Part shown: positions 1 to 11,446 of the stretch, piece after piece
Position numbering within the stretch: position 1 is the first letter of the stretch
How the letters are laid out: every line of letters starts with the position of its first letter
Assembly: GCA_029204045.2 (NCBI GenBank)
Contig: CM055069.1
Span: 27,198,825-27,262,824, forward strand
Length of the DNA stretch: 64,000 nucleotides
Direction of reading: 5' to 3'
Source: Tillandsia leiboldiana
Lineage: Eukaryota; Streptophyta; Magnoliopsida; Poales; Bromeliaceae
Program-made: the position numbers and the translations under genes
Notes under the pieces: model-generated
Databases searched by the model: none
Told to the model about the DNA's origin: nothing
Seen by the model: only the letters and a program-made list of their open reading frames with translations

Positions 1-821
1 ACGCTGCAGCTGTGCAAGCCACCGCTGAGAGCGCCACGTGTCCCTGCCCGCGTCAACGCAGTAGGTGGCGCCCGCGAATCAGCGGGCGCCACGTGGCACT
101 GCCCACGTCGCCCGCGCCTGCCCCGCGTACGGCCACTTGCCCCGGTCAACTGCCCCGCGCGTTGCGTGGACCGCGCGCACAACACCGAACCAATAACCAT
201 CTGCCACGTGTCCACCCGGTTCAGCGTGCACCCAGGCCCAAGTTCCGTGGACCGCGCCTGCTGCGCCGGCCAACAGGAAAGCGCCACGTGGCCCGCTCCC
301 GGCGCACGCCCTCCGCGGTGGACCGCGCACCTGCCCGCGCCCTCAGCGCCTGCCCGGGGCCGCTAGCCGCCTGCCCGAGCGCCTTCCGCCGCCTTCCGCC
401 GCTGCCCGCCGCCGCCAGCCGCCGCCGGCGATCGCCGGAAACACTGTTCCGGCGATGAACAGTAAAATTACTGTAGCAAGCTCCGAAAAATACAAGCAAA
501 TAGCCCATCTTGACCATTTTCGCGCGCTGATTCCAAATCCGGCGTCCATTTTGCCAAATTCCAATCCTATAATTTGCCGGAGGCTCCCGGAAAGGTATTT
601 TTAATCCGAATTCCGCGCCGAGCCTAAATTTGATATCCACGCCACGCGTAAACTCTTCTAAACATCCGATGGGGTCCCCCGATTACCTACGAGATCCATT
701 TTAAGCCTCGAGTCCATCTCTTGTGTCCAAATTGGCGCGCGAACACCGCCGACATGCCACGTAGGCTTCCAGAAGCTGCTGGTCACACTGTAGAAGCCCT
801 GCAAAGATCCGGGTCACCACA
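1..821 (-). repeat. LTR copy 1 of the array (truncated by window start)
   Basis: This is the U3 end of a 4.08-kb LTR, and the rest lies outside the window. It matches 7356-8176 and 14709-15529. It contains a GC-rich part (about 40-440) with CACGTG/CACGTGG motifs, then the GAACAGTAAAATTACTGTAGCAAG segment and a more AT-rich part. No gene is supported here; the long frames in the GC-rich part run in several frames on both strands. Confidence 0.88.
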
Positions 822-838
822 TCCTCCCCCACTAAAAG
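822..838 (-). other. Polypurine tract of array element (copy 1)
   Basis: On the minus strand this reads CTTTTAGTGGGGGAGGA directly before the LTR start TGTGGTG. The same tract occurs at 8177-8193 and, on the plus strand, just before the D1 LTR at 23897. It is the expected plus-strand primer. Confidence 0.8.
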
Positions 839-1487
839 AAAGTTTCGTCCTCGAAACTAAGGCAACTCCCAAGGAGTCTCAGAAACCAGGGGTCAATATT
901 CAACACCGCCGTCTCCAGCTCCCAAGTCACCTATCACTCCCCGTGATTACTCCTTAGCAACAACAACAGCAACAACCAGTACGGCATAGCCCGATTGCGC
1001 AATTCCCTCACCTCACGAGTCAGAATTCGCAACGGGCGTCCCTCGTACTCCAAACTCTCACAGACCCCAAAAGGAACGAGTCAATCACGGGCGAGGGGTC
1101 CAAAACAAGCAGGGGTTCACACTCGGTCGCCCTCAAAACTCAACCACCTAAGTGGATTGCTCAACCGCAGCCTCTCATCAAAAGGGACCCTCTGGGACAC
1201 AAACTCAACTCTGTACACCAGAATGGCCCCACACAGCGCCAGCTAAGGAACCGCCAAACTCGACTCCCAAAAGCTCTTCCTCTCCAGGTATCCGCCACCA
1301 CAGTAGATTAGTCAAGGTGATATTGGATGCTCAACAAAAATCCAATGGTATCTCTTCAGCCCCTAAGGGAGGTATCACAAAAACTCGCAAATCCAACTCC
1401 CACCACTGACTAGGTTAGAATCGGCGCTGGTACCAATCTCATCACCCGGTCATCAAGCTCTGCTGGCACTATTCGGTCCAAAACTCC

Positions 1488-2420
1488 TCACCCCAACAAT
1501 GACCGTCGATCTCGGCCAGTCTTAAATAGCATCCACTTTGGCCGAATTTCCACCGCCGCCCCTACGGCTAGAATAAGTAATCCAGGAAGATATGCTCTCG
1601 AAGCTAAAACTTGTACCACAACGACTTGGCATAAAGCTTCTTCCCCACAGACCTTGTCACATCGTCTACAAATGCTCCACAACTCTAAATCGCACAGGGA
1701 GGGGGTAAAAACCAAAATATCCCTGGAGAACGCTGCTATCAAACCGTTCAAGCCCAACTGAAACACAGAATTCCTCACTCTTAGAGGCAACACGACCTTA
1801 GTCATTCCATTGGCCTCACTGTACTCATATTGCCCCTACCGTGTCCTGAACACCATCTAGACAATGCCCTCAGCTGAAATTCCAAATTGGCGCAGGAATC
1901 ATACAATAACTGCCAGAATATAGCTCCTTCAAAAGGTTCTAAATAATACCTGGACCTGCCTGGACTCCAATCCCAAAGGGCTCTCACTGTCGTGTATCAA
2001 CGACGTGGCACTAGGTCAAACAGACCCTCGATCCAACAGATCCCCGCACCGGTGCGATCAACTCTCCCAGCTCTTACAGATAATCCAAGTGGTGCTATTG
2101 AGGTTGGCGCGGTTTCCAGAACCACGTCAACCGCAATCTCAATCTCCCTAACAGGCGGCATAATCATCAACTCGAGTGGACTCACACCCGGGATTTCGCA
2201 GTAATAGAAATATCCTTTGGTCCCGGCGCCACCATAAGCTCCTCTCACACAGTCGCTAAACCCTGTGTGCTCGAACAATCTCCCCATAACAAGCCTCCCT
2301 TGTCTGCCTCGCAAAAGTCACAATCAGCACCCTCTCTGCACTTAACCATCCAGTGGTGCCGTGCCAACCAATCCCAAGCACTGGGTCAAAACATCGAACT
2401 GCCACCCATACCAAATGGTT
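1488..2420 (-). pseudogene. pol: Decayed Ty3/gypsy protease-RT remnant, copy 1
   Basis: Three minus-strand fragments align by eye to gypsy Pol. Around 2300-2420 a protease-end stretch reads like VLGIGWHG...LSAERV. At 1997-2314 the protease-RT linker reads MPPVREIEIAVDVVLETAP, followed by a decayed APY-type motif. At 1488-1805 there is an RT palm remnant with FSRDILV in place of F(I/V)DDILV, followed by a degraded LYAK..KCEFWL..V.FLGH region. The catalytic aspartate pair is lost and the frame is broken several times, so no functional polymerase can be made. Assignment rests on these family motifs; a profile search would be the direct test. Confidence 0.7.
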
Positions 2421-4072
2421 TGCCGGTATAACTCATGGTCTCAACGACACTGAACATAATCCACAAGCCTCCTTCACATGCACAACACCGATGGTATCCT
2501 GTACCTCTAGTGCACGTGGTAACAACTCTGCCTCTAGTCCATGCCGGAATGCAAAGTGCACTAACTCCGACTACTGTGATGAAATCACACCTGCAACAAC
2601 CTGATCCACTGCCGTGGCGCCCTCCAACCAGGCGGCACAAACTCATCCACACGATACAAGCGGTTGTCGCTTAGTCCACCAGAAAATATCCAATCAATCA
2701 CAAGGGAGCACGACCTCTGTCTCTGCTCACGCTGAGGCAACAGGTACGATCCTCCGCAGACAGCAAAACCACGCTACCGTTGCACTACTCTGATATAGAC
2801 ACTGATACTGCCATCGGGGTCCACCCGATCCCCAACATCTCAGAAATCCATCATTGCAACCGTCATCAGACAAAACACCATTAATCCATGCAATTCCCTA
2901 TACACTTATCCTTACTAAGCTCACCCCTCAATCCCATATAATACATTCAAAATATGCAAGTTATAAATCACAAAGGGTAGAATTCCCTTGGGTAAGCTTT
3001 ACATTAACCATCCACAAGGATATCCACCACCCAGGAAAGCAAAACGAAAATGCCTCTGCCTGCCGATCTGTCCTCCATCACCTAGCGCCAAGCGCCTCCC
3101 TCCAGAACTCGCCTCTAGCGGCAGATCCCCATCCAAGGAACCGCAGTGTCCAGCTCCAAACACAATGCCTACTCCGACGAGGCATCCACGGTCCAAAACC
3201 CGAACAGGAGGGACCGAAAAGAAACTAAAGAGTATCCTGGCGTAATCCACTCCCAATCTCACTTATCCTATGTGCCTCGTCCCTCGAAACCTGGAGTGCC
3301 AGTTCAACAACTGCATAAACTCTCTAGCACAGGGAGGCTCTCAATTGATCACTCCATCACCCCCAACCACGACTTTGCCTCCAAAGGCTCCAAGCTTAAT
3401 CTTACGAGTCGGGGTGGTTCATCCGCCAAATCTGGCTCACTTAATCAAACATGCCCCACAGCTCCTCTGCTGTCAACCATCCACCTTACCTCAGTGCCTT
3501 GGCACTAAACATTGGCACGGAGGGGCCACTCGCTCTATTGGCACTACAGAAATCCCTGCCGCTGAGGATACTACATCCTGGAGGTCTCAGAAGAAAAGTA
3601 CTGTCGGGCTGCCCACTGCTCTGACAACTGCGTCACCAAACTAGCTGCTCACTCTGCCACTGATATGCCTCTGACAATCCTGTCATCTGGGTCCGGAGTT
3701 CTCTGACCTCAATCCGGGTATCCGGCCCAAAACCAACCGCTCAAGCTCAACTGCCCTGACAGGATGCACAAGGGTCCCAAACCCAGCGTTGGGGAGACAC
3801 CGCTCGCCACGACGAAACCACAAATCAGCACACAACAACGCTCGACCCAATCCAGCGAAAGTCTAGAGCATGTCACCCATTCCATAGCATTATGTTGTCT
3901 GCAGCCAACATAACTACTTAGGAGAATAAACATGCCAATCACTCATCCCGTCCCTCGGGAGAGGTATAAAACTCAATCAGGACTCTCGCTACAGATCACG
4001 ACTCTCACGAAGTCATCCTACGGTCCAACCACAAGCCTAGGGTTTCTAAGTCCACCATGACCTACAACCTAG

Positions 4073-4084
4073 GCTCTGATACCA
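4073..4084 (-). other. Primer-binding site (tRNA-iMet), array copy 1
   Basis: On the minus strand this reads TGGTATCAGAGC, complementary to the 3' end of initiator tRNA-Met. It lies seven bases inside the LTR end at 4092. The second copy is at 11428-11439. Confidence 0.9.
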
Positions 4085-4091
4085 CCTAATC

Positions 4092-7000
4092 TGTCACGCC
4101 CCGGGGTCGAAACTGCGACCCGGGCTCGCCAACAGATCCGCCACCTATGCCCAACCCGCATAGGCGAAGCGTCCTACCTGCAAAAAGAGCTACTGCTAAC
4201 AGATATCAGAGCTAAAAGATAAAACTGCTATAGAAATGAAATCAACCACTGTACAACTGAAGATAAAACAACAAGGTCCATCTCCCAAAAATGATAATCA
4301 TACAATAACCTCGAGTACAAAACTCATAGCTCAACAGGGAGATATCTCAAATACAACATCAGTGTACCAGCTCTCAATACATCATATCCTCACTACAACA
4401 GTCTCTCAAAGAGGAAATAAATACTAATCTACCGACTATGCTGAAGATCTCCTCAAAAAAGGAGGGGGGGGGGTACCGCTACTCTCCAATGGGTCAGGAT
4501 CTAGCTCGCTACTCCCTCACCGCGAACAGCAACCGCAGAAACGGCAACACCCGCCAAGACTCTGCAAAACAAGGGAGAGAAAGGACAAAAAGGGGGAAAA
4601 ACCCCCGACGGGCGTGAGAACTACGCAAAAAGGGAGTTCTCAGTGGGTATCGCCACTAGGCCCGACGATCTGCCCACCAAGACCACTAGAGGCAAAAGAT
4701 AACTAATGCAGTAAGACTTAAAGAAGAAGCAGAAGACACTCTACAGCTACCATGCCTCTATCTGAATGCTCAAATTGGGAAACTCTGATAAATATATGCA
4801 ACACTCGCACACGAGGTGCTCAATCGACCCAATCGAGCTGACTGCCACATCGGGTCCAGTCAAACCTGCGCCCACCTACAACCACCTCCCGCTGACGGGC
4901 AGGAATTACGTAGGGCGTCCAAACGGACTAACTCGCTATTGAGTAGTGGCTCATGCAGGCTATAGTCATAATCCATGCTCTCTCTCTCAGAACGGATAGA
5001 CTCAAGATGCTCAACCTCTCACACAATGGTCAAAGAACCCACAACGACCACGGGACCATCGTCAAACCCCGAACGGTTCCCAACAATACTAGCACTAGTC
5101 TAAACACAGCTACTAGACTCCACTCGGTCCCCCCGGCACGAGTGTAACAAAAAGTATCTGCCTGAATAAACCCAATCGATAGACCAGTAATCACTGGTAC
5201 TGCCTGCTCTGCTGTCGAACTCAAGAACCCCGCATGGTGCCCGACGCTCACACCGTGGAAAGCCTACTCCGGAGTGGCACTCGAGGGGAGCGACCCACAC
5301 GAGTAAAGTATCACTGTATCAAGCATCACTGTATCAAGTATCACGGTATCGAGTATCTCTGTAACCACTGTCTCATAATAGCAGGACTGGATCAAGACTA
5401 TGATCAAAGTGGGAAACTCCGTCCACTAACAAAACCCCGATCTGATGCAATAGTACTCAAAAAGTGGGAAACACCATCCACTAGAACAAATCTGATACCC
5501 AATCTGATGCAATAGTCAACATCCGGTCAACCGCCCAAAGTCCGCGGTCACCGCAATAACCCACAACCCACAATTGGGTAAAATAATCAAGATCCGGTCA
5601 ACCGCCTACTGTCCGCGGTTGCCGCAATAACCCACAATCCAACATCAAGCACACCCTGTCTCTGACCCTAAGGTCCCAGCTACACTATCCCAAACCTCTG
5701 CTCGAACCCGAGCAACATGACTCAAAAGTCTAAATAAAAAGGAGAAAGAAAGCAATCATGGTTTCTCCTAAGTCAAATCCCAAAAGATAGTGTATCAGTA
5801 AAAGATGGCCTAACTATATGTCCATACACATATGTCCATACAAGCATGCATTTGTCCTCAAGAAGGATAAAGAAAATAAACCTCATGCCAGAATTAGCAA
5901 TGACCATACCTGTCCATGATTTTCGATTCATAATCACTCCTTGGAGTAGAACCTGCACATAACTACATAATCCTATCCCATTGTATAAACCAGCCTCATA
6001 AAAGGGTTATATGCTAACATGGCATGATAATTAATCATATAGGGTAACCTTGCCTTAGGTAAGCTTCCACTAATCATCAACCTAAATGTCTGATTAATAC
6101 CATCGTCATAATATGAATAATTAACTTGCAATTCCCATAAATCAACATTGTTAAGCTTACCAATCAATCCCAGGTATTGTACCCTACACCTGCATGCAAT
6201 TTTAACATATAGAGTTAGAGAACCGTCCACCGGTTCTCGGAACAAAGCACCCACCTGAAAAGCTGACTGTCTAAAGCCCAACAGCTGAAAACACCAGATA
6301 ACTCTAATCCCTTGCTCCAATAAGTTCAGCCCACCCGTAACTCTCCTGGCACAATACAAAGTCCACAATTATACATACCTTCCAAAATCTGCTCTCACAC
6401 ACACATACAACAACAGTCCCAGAAATGCTTAATTTTCACCCGCAGCAAGAGCCCAGAAAATTCCCAGAAAAATATCACCGCGATCCTCGCGTTGATAGCT
6501 TCGCAACGGTAGCTTGCACGCCCAAATCTGAGTTCGGTAAGCCAAGATATAAATTCGACAAGGTGGTACACTCAAAAGATTTCAGCACAAAAGACTGTAG
6601 CACTATACACAGAGAAACAGTGATTCTCACATCTGATGAAATCTCAGAAAAATCCAAGAAAAATACGAGCGCGTTCCTTGCGATCTGTAGATGAAAAAGT
6701 TGTATAAGCTCATTTCCGGCTGACGCTTGTGCGCAAAGATATGGCCAAAACACCTCGATGCTGCCCCACAATTCCACACAGAAAAAGAGTCACAGTGTCA
6801 CCTCGGGATCCGTGCCAAAAACTCGAAACGGAAAAGCGCGATCAATACGAAAGATGAAGCCCTACCTCTTAGGAGTCTGTCGGCGCAAGAATCACAGAAA
6901 AAGGATCTCGGGGTAGCCCAGGGGAGCCAAAACACTGCTGTTGCGACGAAGGGGAACACAGGAAATGCAACGTTGCGCCGCGCCGTAAAATCCAGAACAT

Positions 7001-8176
7001 CGGGATGCGTGCTCCTAAAATCGTAGAACTTGGCAGGAAGATCAAGAATTAAGAGATGAACAAGTCTTCTTCAAGGTGCTCGGGCAGAAGATGCGCGGGT
7101 TGAGAGAAAAGAGCCAAAGAAGAAGGCTCGGGTGCTATTTATAGGCAGCAGAAAACAATTGGAAAAATTCCCCTTGTGTCCGATTTTTCGGGCGCCCGAA
7201 ATCTTTCGGGCGCACACAGTGCGGCCCGGCGCAGAACTTTCGGGCGCGCACAGTGCGGCCCAGTCCAAAATGCTCCGTCGGACGGGATCCCGGCTTCGTC
7301 CGACCCGCCCCAGCGCCCGCCACGTGTCCCCCGAACACGCTGCAGCTGTGCAAGCCACCGCTGAGAGCGCCACGTGTCCCTGCCCGCGTCAACGCAGTAG
7401 GTGGCGCCCGCGAATCAGCGGGCGCCACGTGGCACTGGCCACGTCGCCCGCGCCTGCCCCGCGTACGGCCACCTGCCCGCGGTACGGCCACCTGCCCCGG
7501 TCAACTGCCCCGCGCGTTGCGTGGACCGCGCGCACAACACCGAACCAACAACCATCTGCCACGTGTCCACCCGGTTCACCATGCACCCGGGCCCAAGTTC
7601 CGTGGACCGCGCCTGCTGCGCCGGCCAACAGGAAAGCGCCACGTGGCCCGCTCCCGGCGCACGCCCTCCGCGGTGGACCGCGCACCTGCCCGCGCCCTCA
7701 GCGCCTGCCCGGGGCCGCTAGTCGCCTGCCCGAGCGCCTTCCGCCGCCTTCCGCCGCTGCCCGCCGCCGCCAGCCGCCGTCGGCGATCGCCGGAAACACT
7801 GTTCCGGCGATGAACAGTAAAATTACTGTAGCAAGCTCCGAAAAATACAAGTAAATAGCCCATCTTGACCATTTTCGCGCGCTGATTCCAAATCCGGCGT
7901 CCATTTTGCCAAATTCCAATCCTATAATTTGCCGGAGGCTCCCGGAAAGGTATTTTTAATTCGAATTCCGCGCCGAGCCTAAATTTGATATCCACGCCAT
8001 GCGTAAACTCTTCTAAACATCCGATGGGGTCCCCCGATTACCTACGAGATCCATTTTAAGCCTCGAGTCCATCTCTTGTGTCCAAATTGGCGCGCGAACA
8101 CCGCCGACATGCCACGTAGGCTTCCAGAAGCTGCTGGTCACACTGTAGAAGCCCTGCAAAGATCCGGGTCACCACA
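4092..8176 (-). repeat. LTR copy 2 (4085 bp, complete)
   Basis: A complete LTR with TG...CA ends. A TATA box on the minus strand (CTATAAATAG, 7135-7144) divides it into a U3 of about 1 kb (7145-8176) and an R-U5 of about 3 kb (4092-7134), so most of the LTR would be transcribed leader. The U3 is very GC-rich (7180-7800) and holds two copies of a TTTCGGGCGC...CAGTGCGGCCC segment at about 7195-7262. The R-U5 part is AT-richer, has a G-run at 4464-4473, and has duplicated GGTCAACCGCC...CGCAATAACCCACAA segments at about 5522-5640. I see no intact gene. Confidence 0.9.
7135..7144 (-). promoter_or_regulatory. LTR promoter TATA box (copy 2)
   Basis: CTATAAATAG on the minus strand lies about 1 kb inside the LTR from its U3 end. 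The same box is at 14488-14497 in LTR copy 3. Position and orientation fit the LTR promoter of the minus-strand element. Confidence 0.7.
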
Positions 8177-8842
8177 TCCTCCCCCACTAAAAGAAAGTTT
8201 CGTCCTTGAAACTAAGGCAACTCCCAAGGAGTCTCAGAAACCAGGGGTCAATATTCAACACCGCCGTCTCCAGCTCCCAAGTCACCTATCACTCCCCGTG
8301 ATTACTCCTCAGCAACAACAACAGCAACAACCAGTACGGCATAGCCCGATTGCGCAATTCCCTCACCTCACGAGTCGGAATTCGCAACGGGCGTCCCTCG
8401 TACTCCAAACTCTCACAGACCCCAAAAGGAACAAGTCAATCACGGGCGAGGGGTCCAAAACAAGCAGGGGTTCACACTCGGTCGCCCTCAAAACTCAACC
8501 ACCTAAGTGGATTGCTCAGCCGCAGCCTCTCATCAAAAGGGACCCTCTGGGACACAAACTCAACTCTGTACACCAGAATGGCCCCACACAGCGCCAGCTA
8601 AGGAACCGCCAAACTCGACTCCCAAAAGCTCTTCCTCTCCAGGTATCCGCCACCACAGTAGCTCAGTCAAGGTGATATTGGATGCTCAACAAAAATCCAA
8701 TGGTAGCTCTTCAGCCCCTAAGGGAGGTATCACAAAAACTCGCAAATCCAACTCCCACCACTGACTAGGTTAGAATCGGCGCTGGTACCAATCTCATCAC
8801 CCGGTCATCAAGCTCTGCTGGCACTATCCGGTCCAAAACTCC

Positions 8843-9775
8843 TCACCCCAACAATGACCGTCGATCTCGGCCAGTCTTAAATAGCATCCACTTTGGCCGA
8901 ATTTCCACCGCCGCCCCTACGGCTAGAATAAGTAATCCAGGAAGATATGCTCTCGAAGCTAAAACTTGTACCACAACGACTTGGCATAAAGCTTCTTCCC
9001 CACAGACCTTGTCACATCGTCTACAAATGCTCCACAACTCTAACTCGCACGGGGAGGGGGTAAAAACCAAAATATCCCTGGAGAACGCTGCTATCAAACC
9101 GTTCAAGCCCAACTGAAACACAGAATTCCTCACTCTTAGAGGCAACAGGACCTTAGTCATTCCATTGGCCTCACTGTACTCATATTGCCCCTACCGTGTC
9201 CTGAACACCATCTAGACAATGCCCTCAGCTGAAATTCCAAATTGGCGCAGGAATCATACAATAACTGCCGGAATATAGCTCCTTCAAAAGGTTCTAAATA
9301 ATACCTGGACCTGCCTGGACTCCAATCCCAAAGGGCTCTCACCGTCGTGTATCAACGACGTGGCACTAGGTCAAACAGACCCTCGATCCAACAGATCCCC
9401 GCACCGGTGCGATCAACTCTCCCAGCTCTTACAGATAATCCAAGTGGTGCTATTGAGGTTGGCGCGGTTTCCAGAACCACGTCAACCGCAATCTCAATCT
9501 CCCTAACAGGCGGCATAATCATCAACTCGAGTGGACTCACACCCGGGATTTCGCAGTAATAGAAATATCCTTTGGTCCCGGCGCCACCATAAGCTCCTCT
9601 CACACAGTCGCTAAACCCTGTGTGCTCGAACAATCTCCCCATAACAAGCCTCCCTTGTCTGCCTCACAAAAGTCACAATCAGCACCCTCTCTGCACTTAA
9701 CCATCCAGTGGTGCCGTGCCAACCAATCCCAAGCACTGGGTCAAAACATCGAACTGCCACCCATACCAAAAGGTT
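8843..9775 (-). pseudogene. pol: Decayed Ty3/gypsy protease-RT remnant, copy 2
   Basis: This is the duplicate of the remnant at 1488-2420, shifted by 7355 bp. It has the same PPVREIEIAVDV linker (9352-9642) and the same damaged RT palm FSRDILV (8843-9160). It shares its lesions with copy 1, so both descend from an already broken element. Confidence 0.7.
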
Positions 9776-11427
9776 TGCCGGTATAACTCATGGTCTCAAC
9801 GACACTGAACATAATCCACAAGCCTCCTTCACATGCACAACACCGATGGTATCCTGTACCTCTAGTGCACGTGGTAACAACTCTGCCTCTAGTCCATGCC
9901 GGAATGCAAAGTGCACTAACTCCGACTACTGTGATGAAATCACACCTGCAACAACCCGATCCACTGCCGTGGCGCCCTCCAACCAGGCGGCACAAACTCA
10001 TCCACACGATGCAAGCGGTTGTCGCTTAGTCCACCAGAAAATATCCAATCAATCACAAGGGAGCACGACCTCTGTCTCTGCTCACGCTGAGGCAACAGAT
10101 ACGATCCTCCGCAGACAGCAAAACCACGCTACCGTTGCACTAGTCTGATATAGACACTGATACTGCCATCGGGGTCCACCCGATCCCCAACATCTCAGAA
10201 ATCCATCATTGCAACCGTCATCAGACAAAACACCATTAATCCATGCAATTCCCTATACACTTATCCTTACTAAGCTCACCCCTCAATCCCATATAATACA
10301 TTCAAAATATGCAAGTTATAAATCACAAAGGGTAGAATTCCCTTGGGTAAGCTTTACATTAACCATCCACAAGGATATCCACCACCCAGGAAAGCAAAAC
10401 GAAAATGCCTCTGCCTGCCGATCTGTCCTCCATCACCTAGCGCCAAGCGCCTCCCTCCAGAACTCGCCTCTAGCGGCAGATCCCCATCCAAGGAACTGCA
10501 GTGTCCAGCTCCAAACACAATGCCTACTCCGACGAGGCATCCACGGTCCAAAACCCGAACAGGAGGGACCGAAAAGAAACTAAAGAGTATCCTGGCGTAA
10601 TCCACTCCCAATCTCACTTATCCTATGTGCCTCGTCCCTCGACACCTGGAGCGCCAGTTCAACAACTGCATAAACTCTCTAGCACAGGGAGGCTCTCAAT
10701 TGATCACTCCATCACCCCCAACCACGACTCTGCCTCCAAAGGCTCCAAGCTTAATCTTACGAGTCGGGGTGGTTCATCCGCCAAATCTGGCTCACTTAAT
10801 CAAACATGCCCCACAGCTCCTCTGCTGTCAACCATCCACCTTACCTCAGTGCCTTGGCACTAAACATTAGCACGGAGGGGCCACTCGCTCTATTGGCACT
10901 ACAGAAATCCCTGCCGCTGAGGATACTACATCCTGGAGGTCTCAGAAGAAAAGTACTGTCGGGCTGCCCACTGCTCTGACAACTGCGTCACCAAACTAGC
11001 TGCTCACTCTGCCGCTGATATGCCTCTGACAATCCTGTCATCTGGGTCCGGAGTTCTCTGACCTCAATCCGGGTATCCGGCCCAAAACCAACCGCTCAAG
11101 CTCAACTGCCATGACAGGATGCACAAGGGTCCCAAACCCAGCGTCGGGGAGACACCGCTCGCCACGACGAAACCACAAATTAGCACACAACAACGCTCGA
11201 CCCAATCCAGCGAAAGTCTAGAGCATGTCACCCATTCCATAGCGTTATGTTGTCTGCAGCCAACATAACTACTTAGGAGAATAAACATGCCAATCACTCC
11301 TCCCGTCCCTCGGGAGAGGTATAAAACTCAATCAGGACTCTCGCTACAGATCACGACTCTCACGAAGTCATCCTAGGGTCCAACCACAAGCCTAGGGTTT
11401 CTAAGTCCACCATGACCTACAACCTAG

Positions 11428-11439
11428 GCTCTGATACCA
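11428..11439 (-). other. Primer-binding site (tRNA-iMet), array copy 2
   Basis: TGGTATCAGAGC on the minus strand, seven bases from the LTR end at 11447. Confidence 0.9.
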
Positions 11440-11446
11440 CCTAATC

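Larger units (their letters stand above)
822..4091 (-). mobile_element. Internal region, copy 1, of the non-autonomous element
   Basis: A 3.27-kb internal region between LTRs with no long intact frame. Read from the primer-binding site (4084) downwards, it holds an unassigned leader and possible gag part (about 2420-4070), decayed protease-RT sequence (1488-2420), and a decayed pol C-terminus (about 870-1100) in which a frame resembling the usual RNHxExxTWELE ending can be followed. The region closes with the GGACGAAAC box and the polypurine tract. Copy 2 (8177-11446) is the same length and nearly identical, including the lesions. The decay therefore predates the duplication, and the element must have been mobilised in trans. 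Confidence 0.82.
8177..11446 (-). mobile_element. Internal region, copy 2, of the non-autonomous element
   Basis: The second internal region is 3270 bp, the same length as copy 1. It starts from a primer-binding site at 11428-11439 (minus) and ends at the polypurine tract 8177-8193. It carries the same decayed protease-RT fragments and the same pol C-terminal remnant as copy 1. Differences are scattered single substitutions. One of them removes a stop codon near 8310, which lengthens a meaningless plus-strand frame over 8076-8675. Confidence 0.85.

Noticed and set aside
8076..8675. 199-codon plus-strand frame in the second array copy
   Set aside because: The first copy has a stop in the same frame (near 955), the frame runs antisense to the element across an LTR/internal boundary, and its glutamines come from a CAACAA run.
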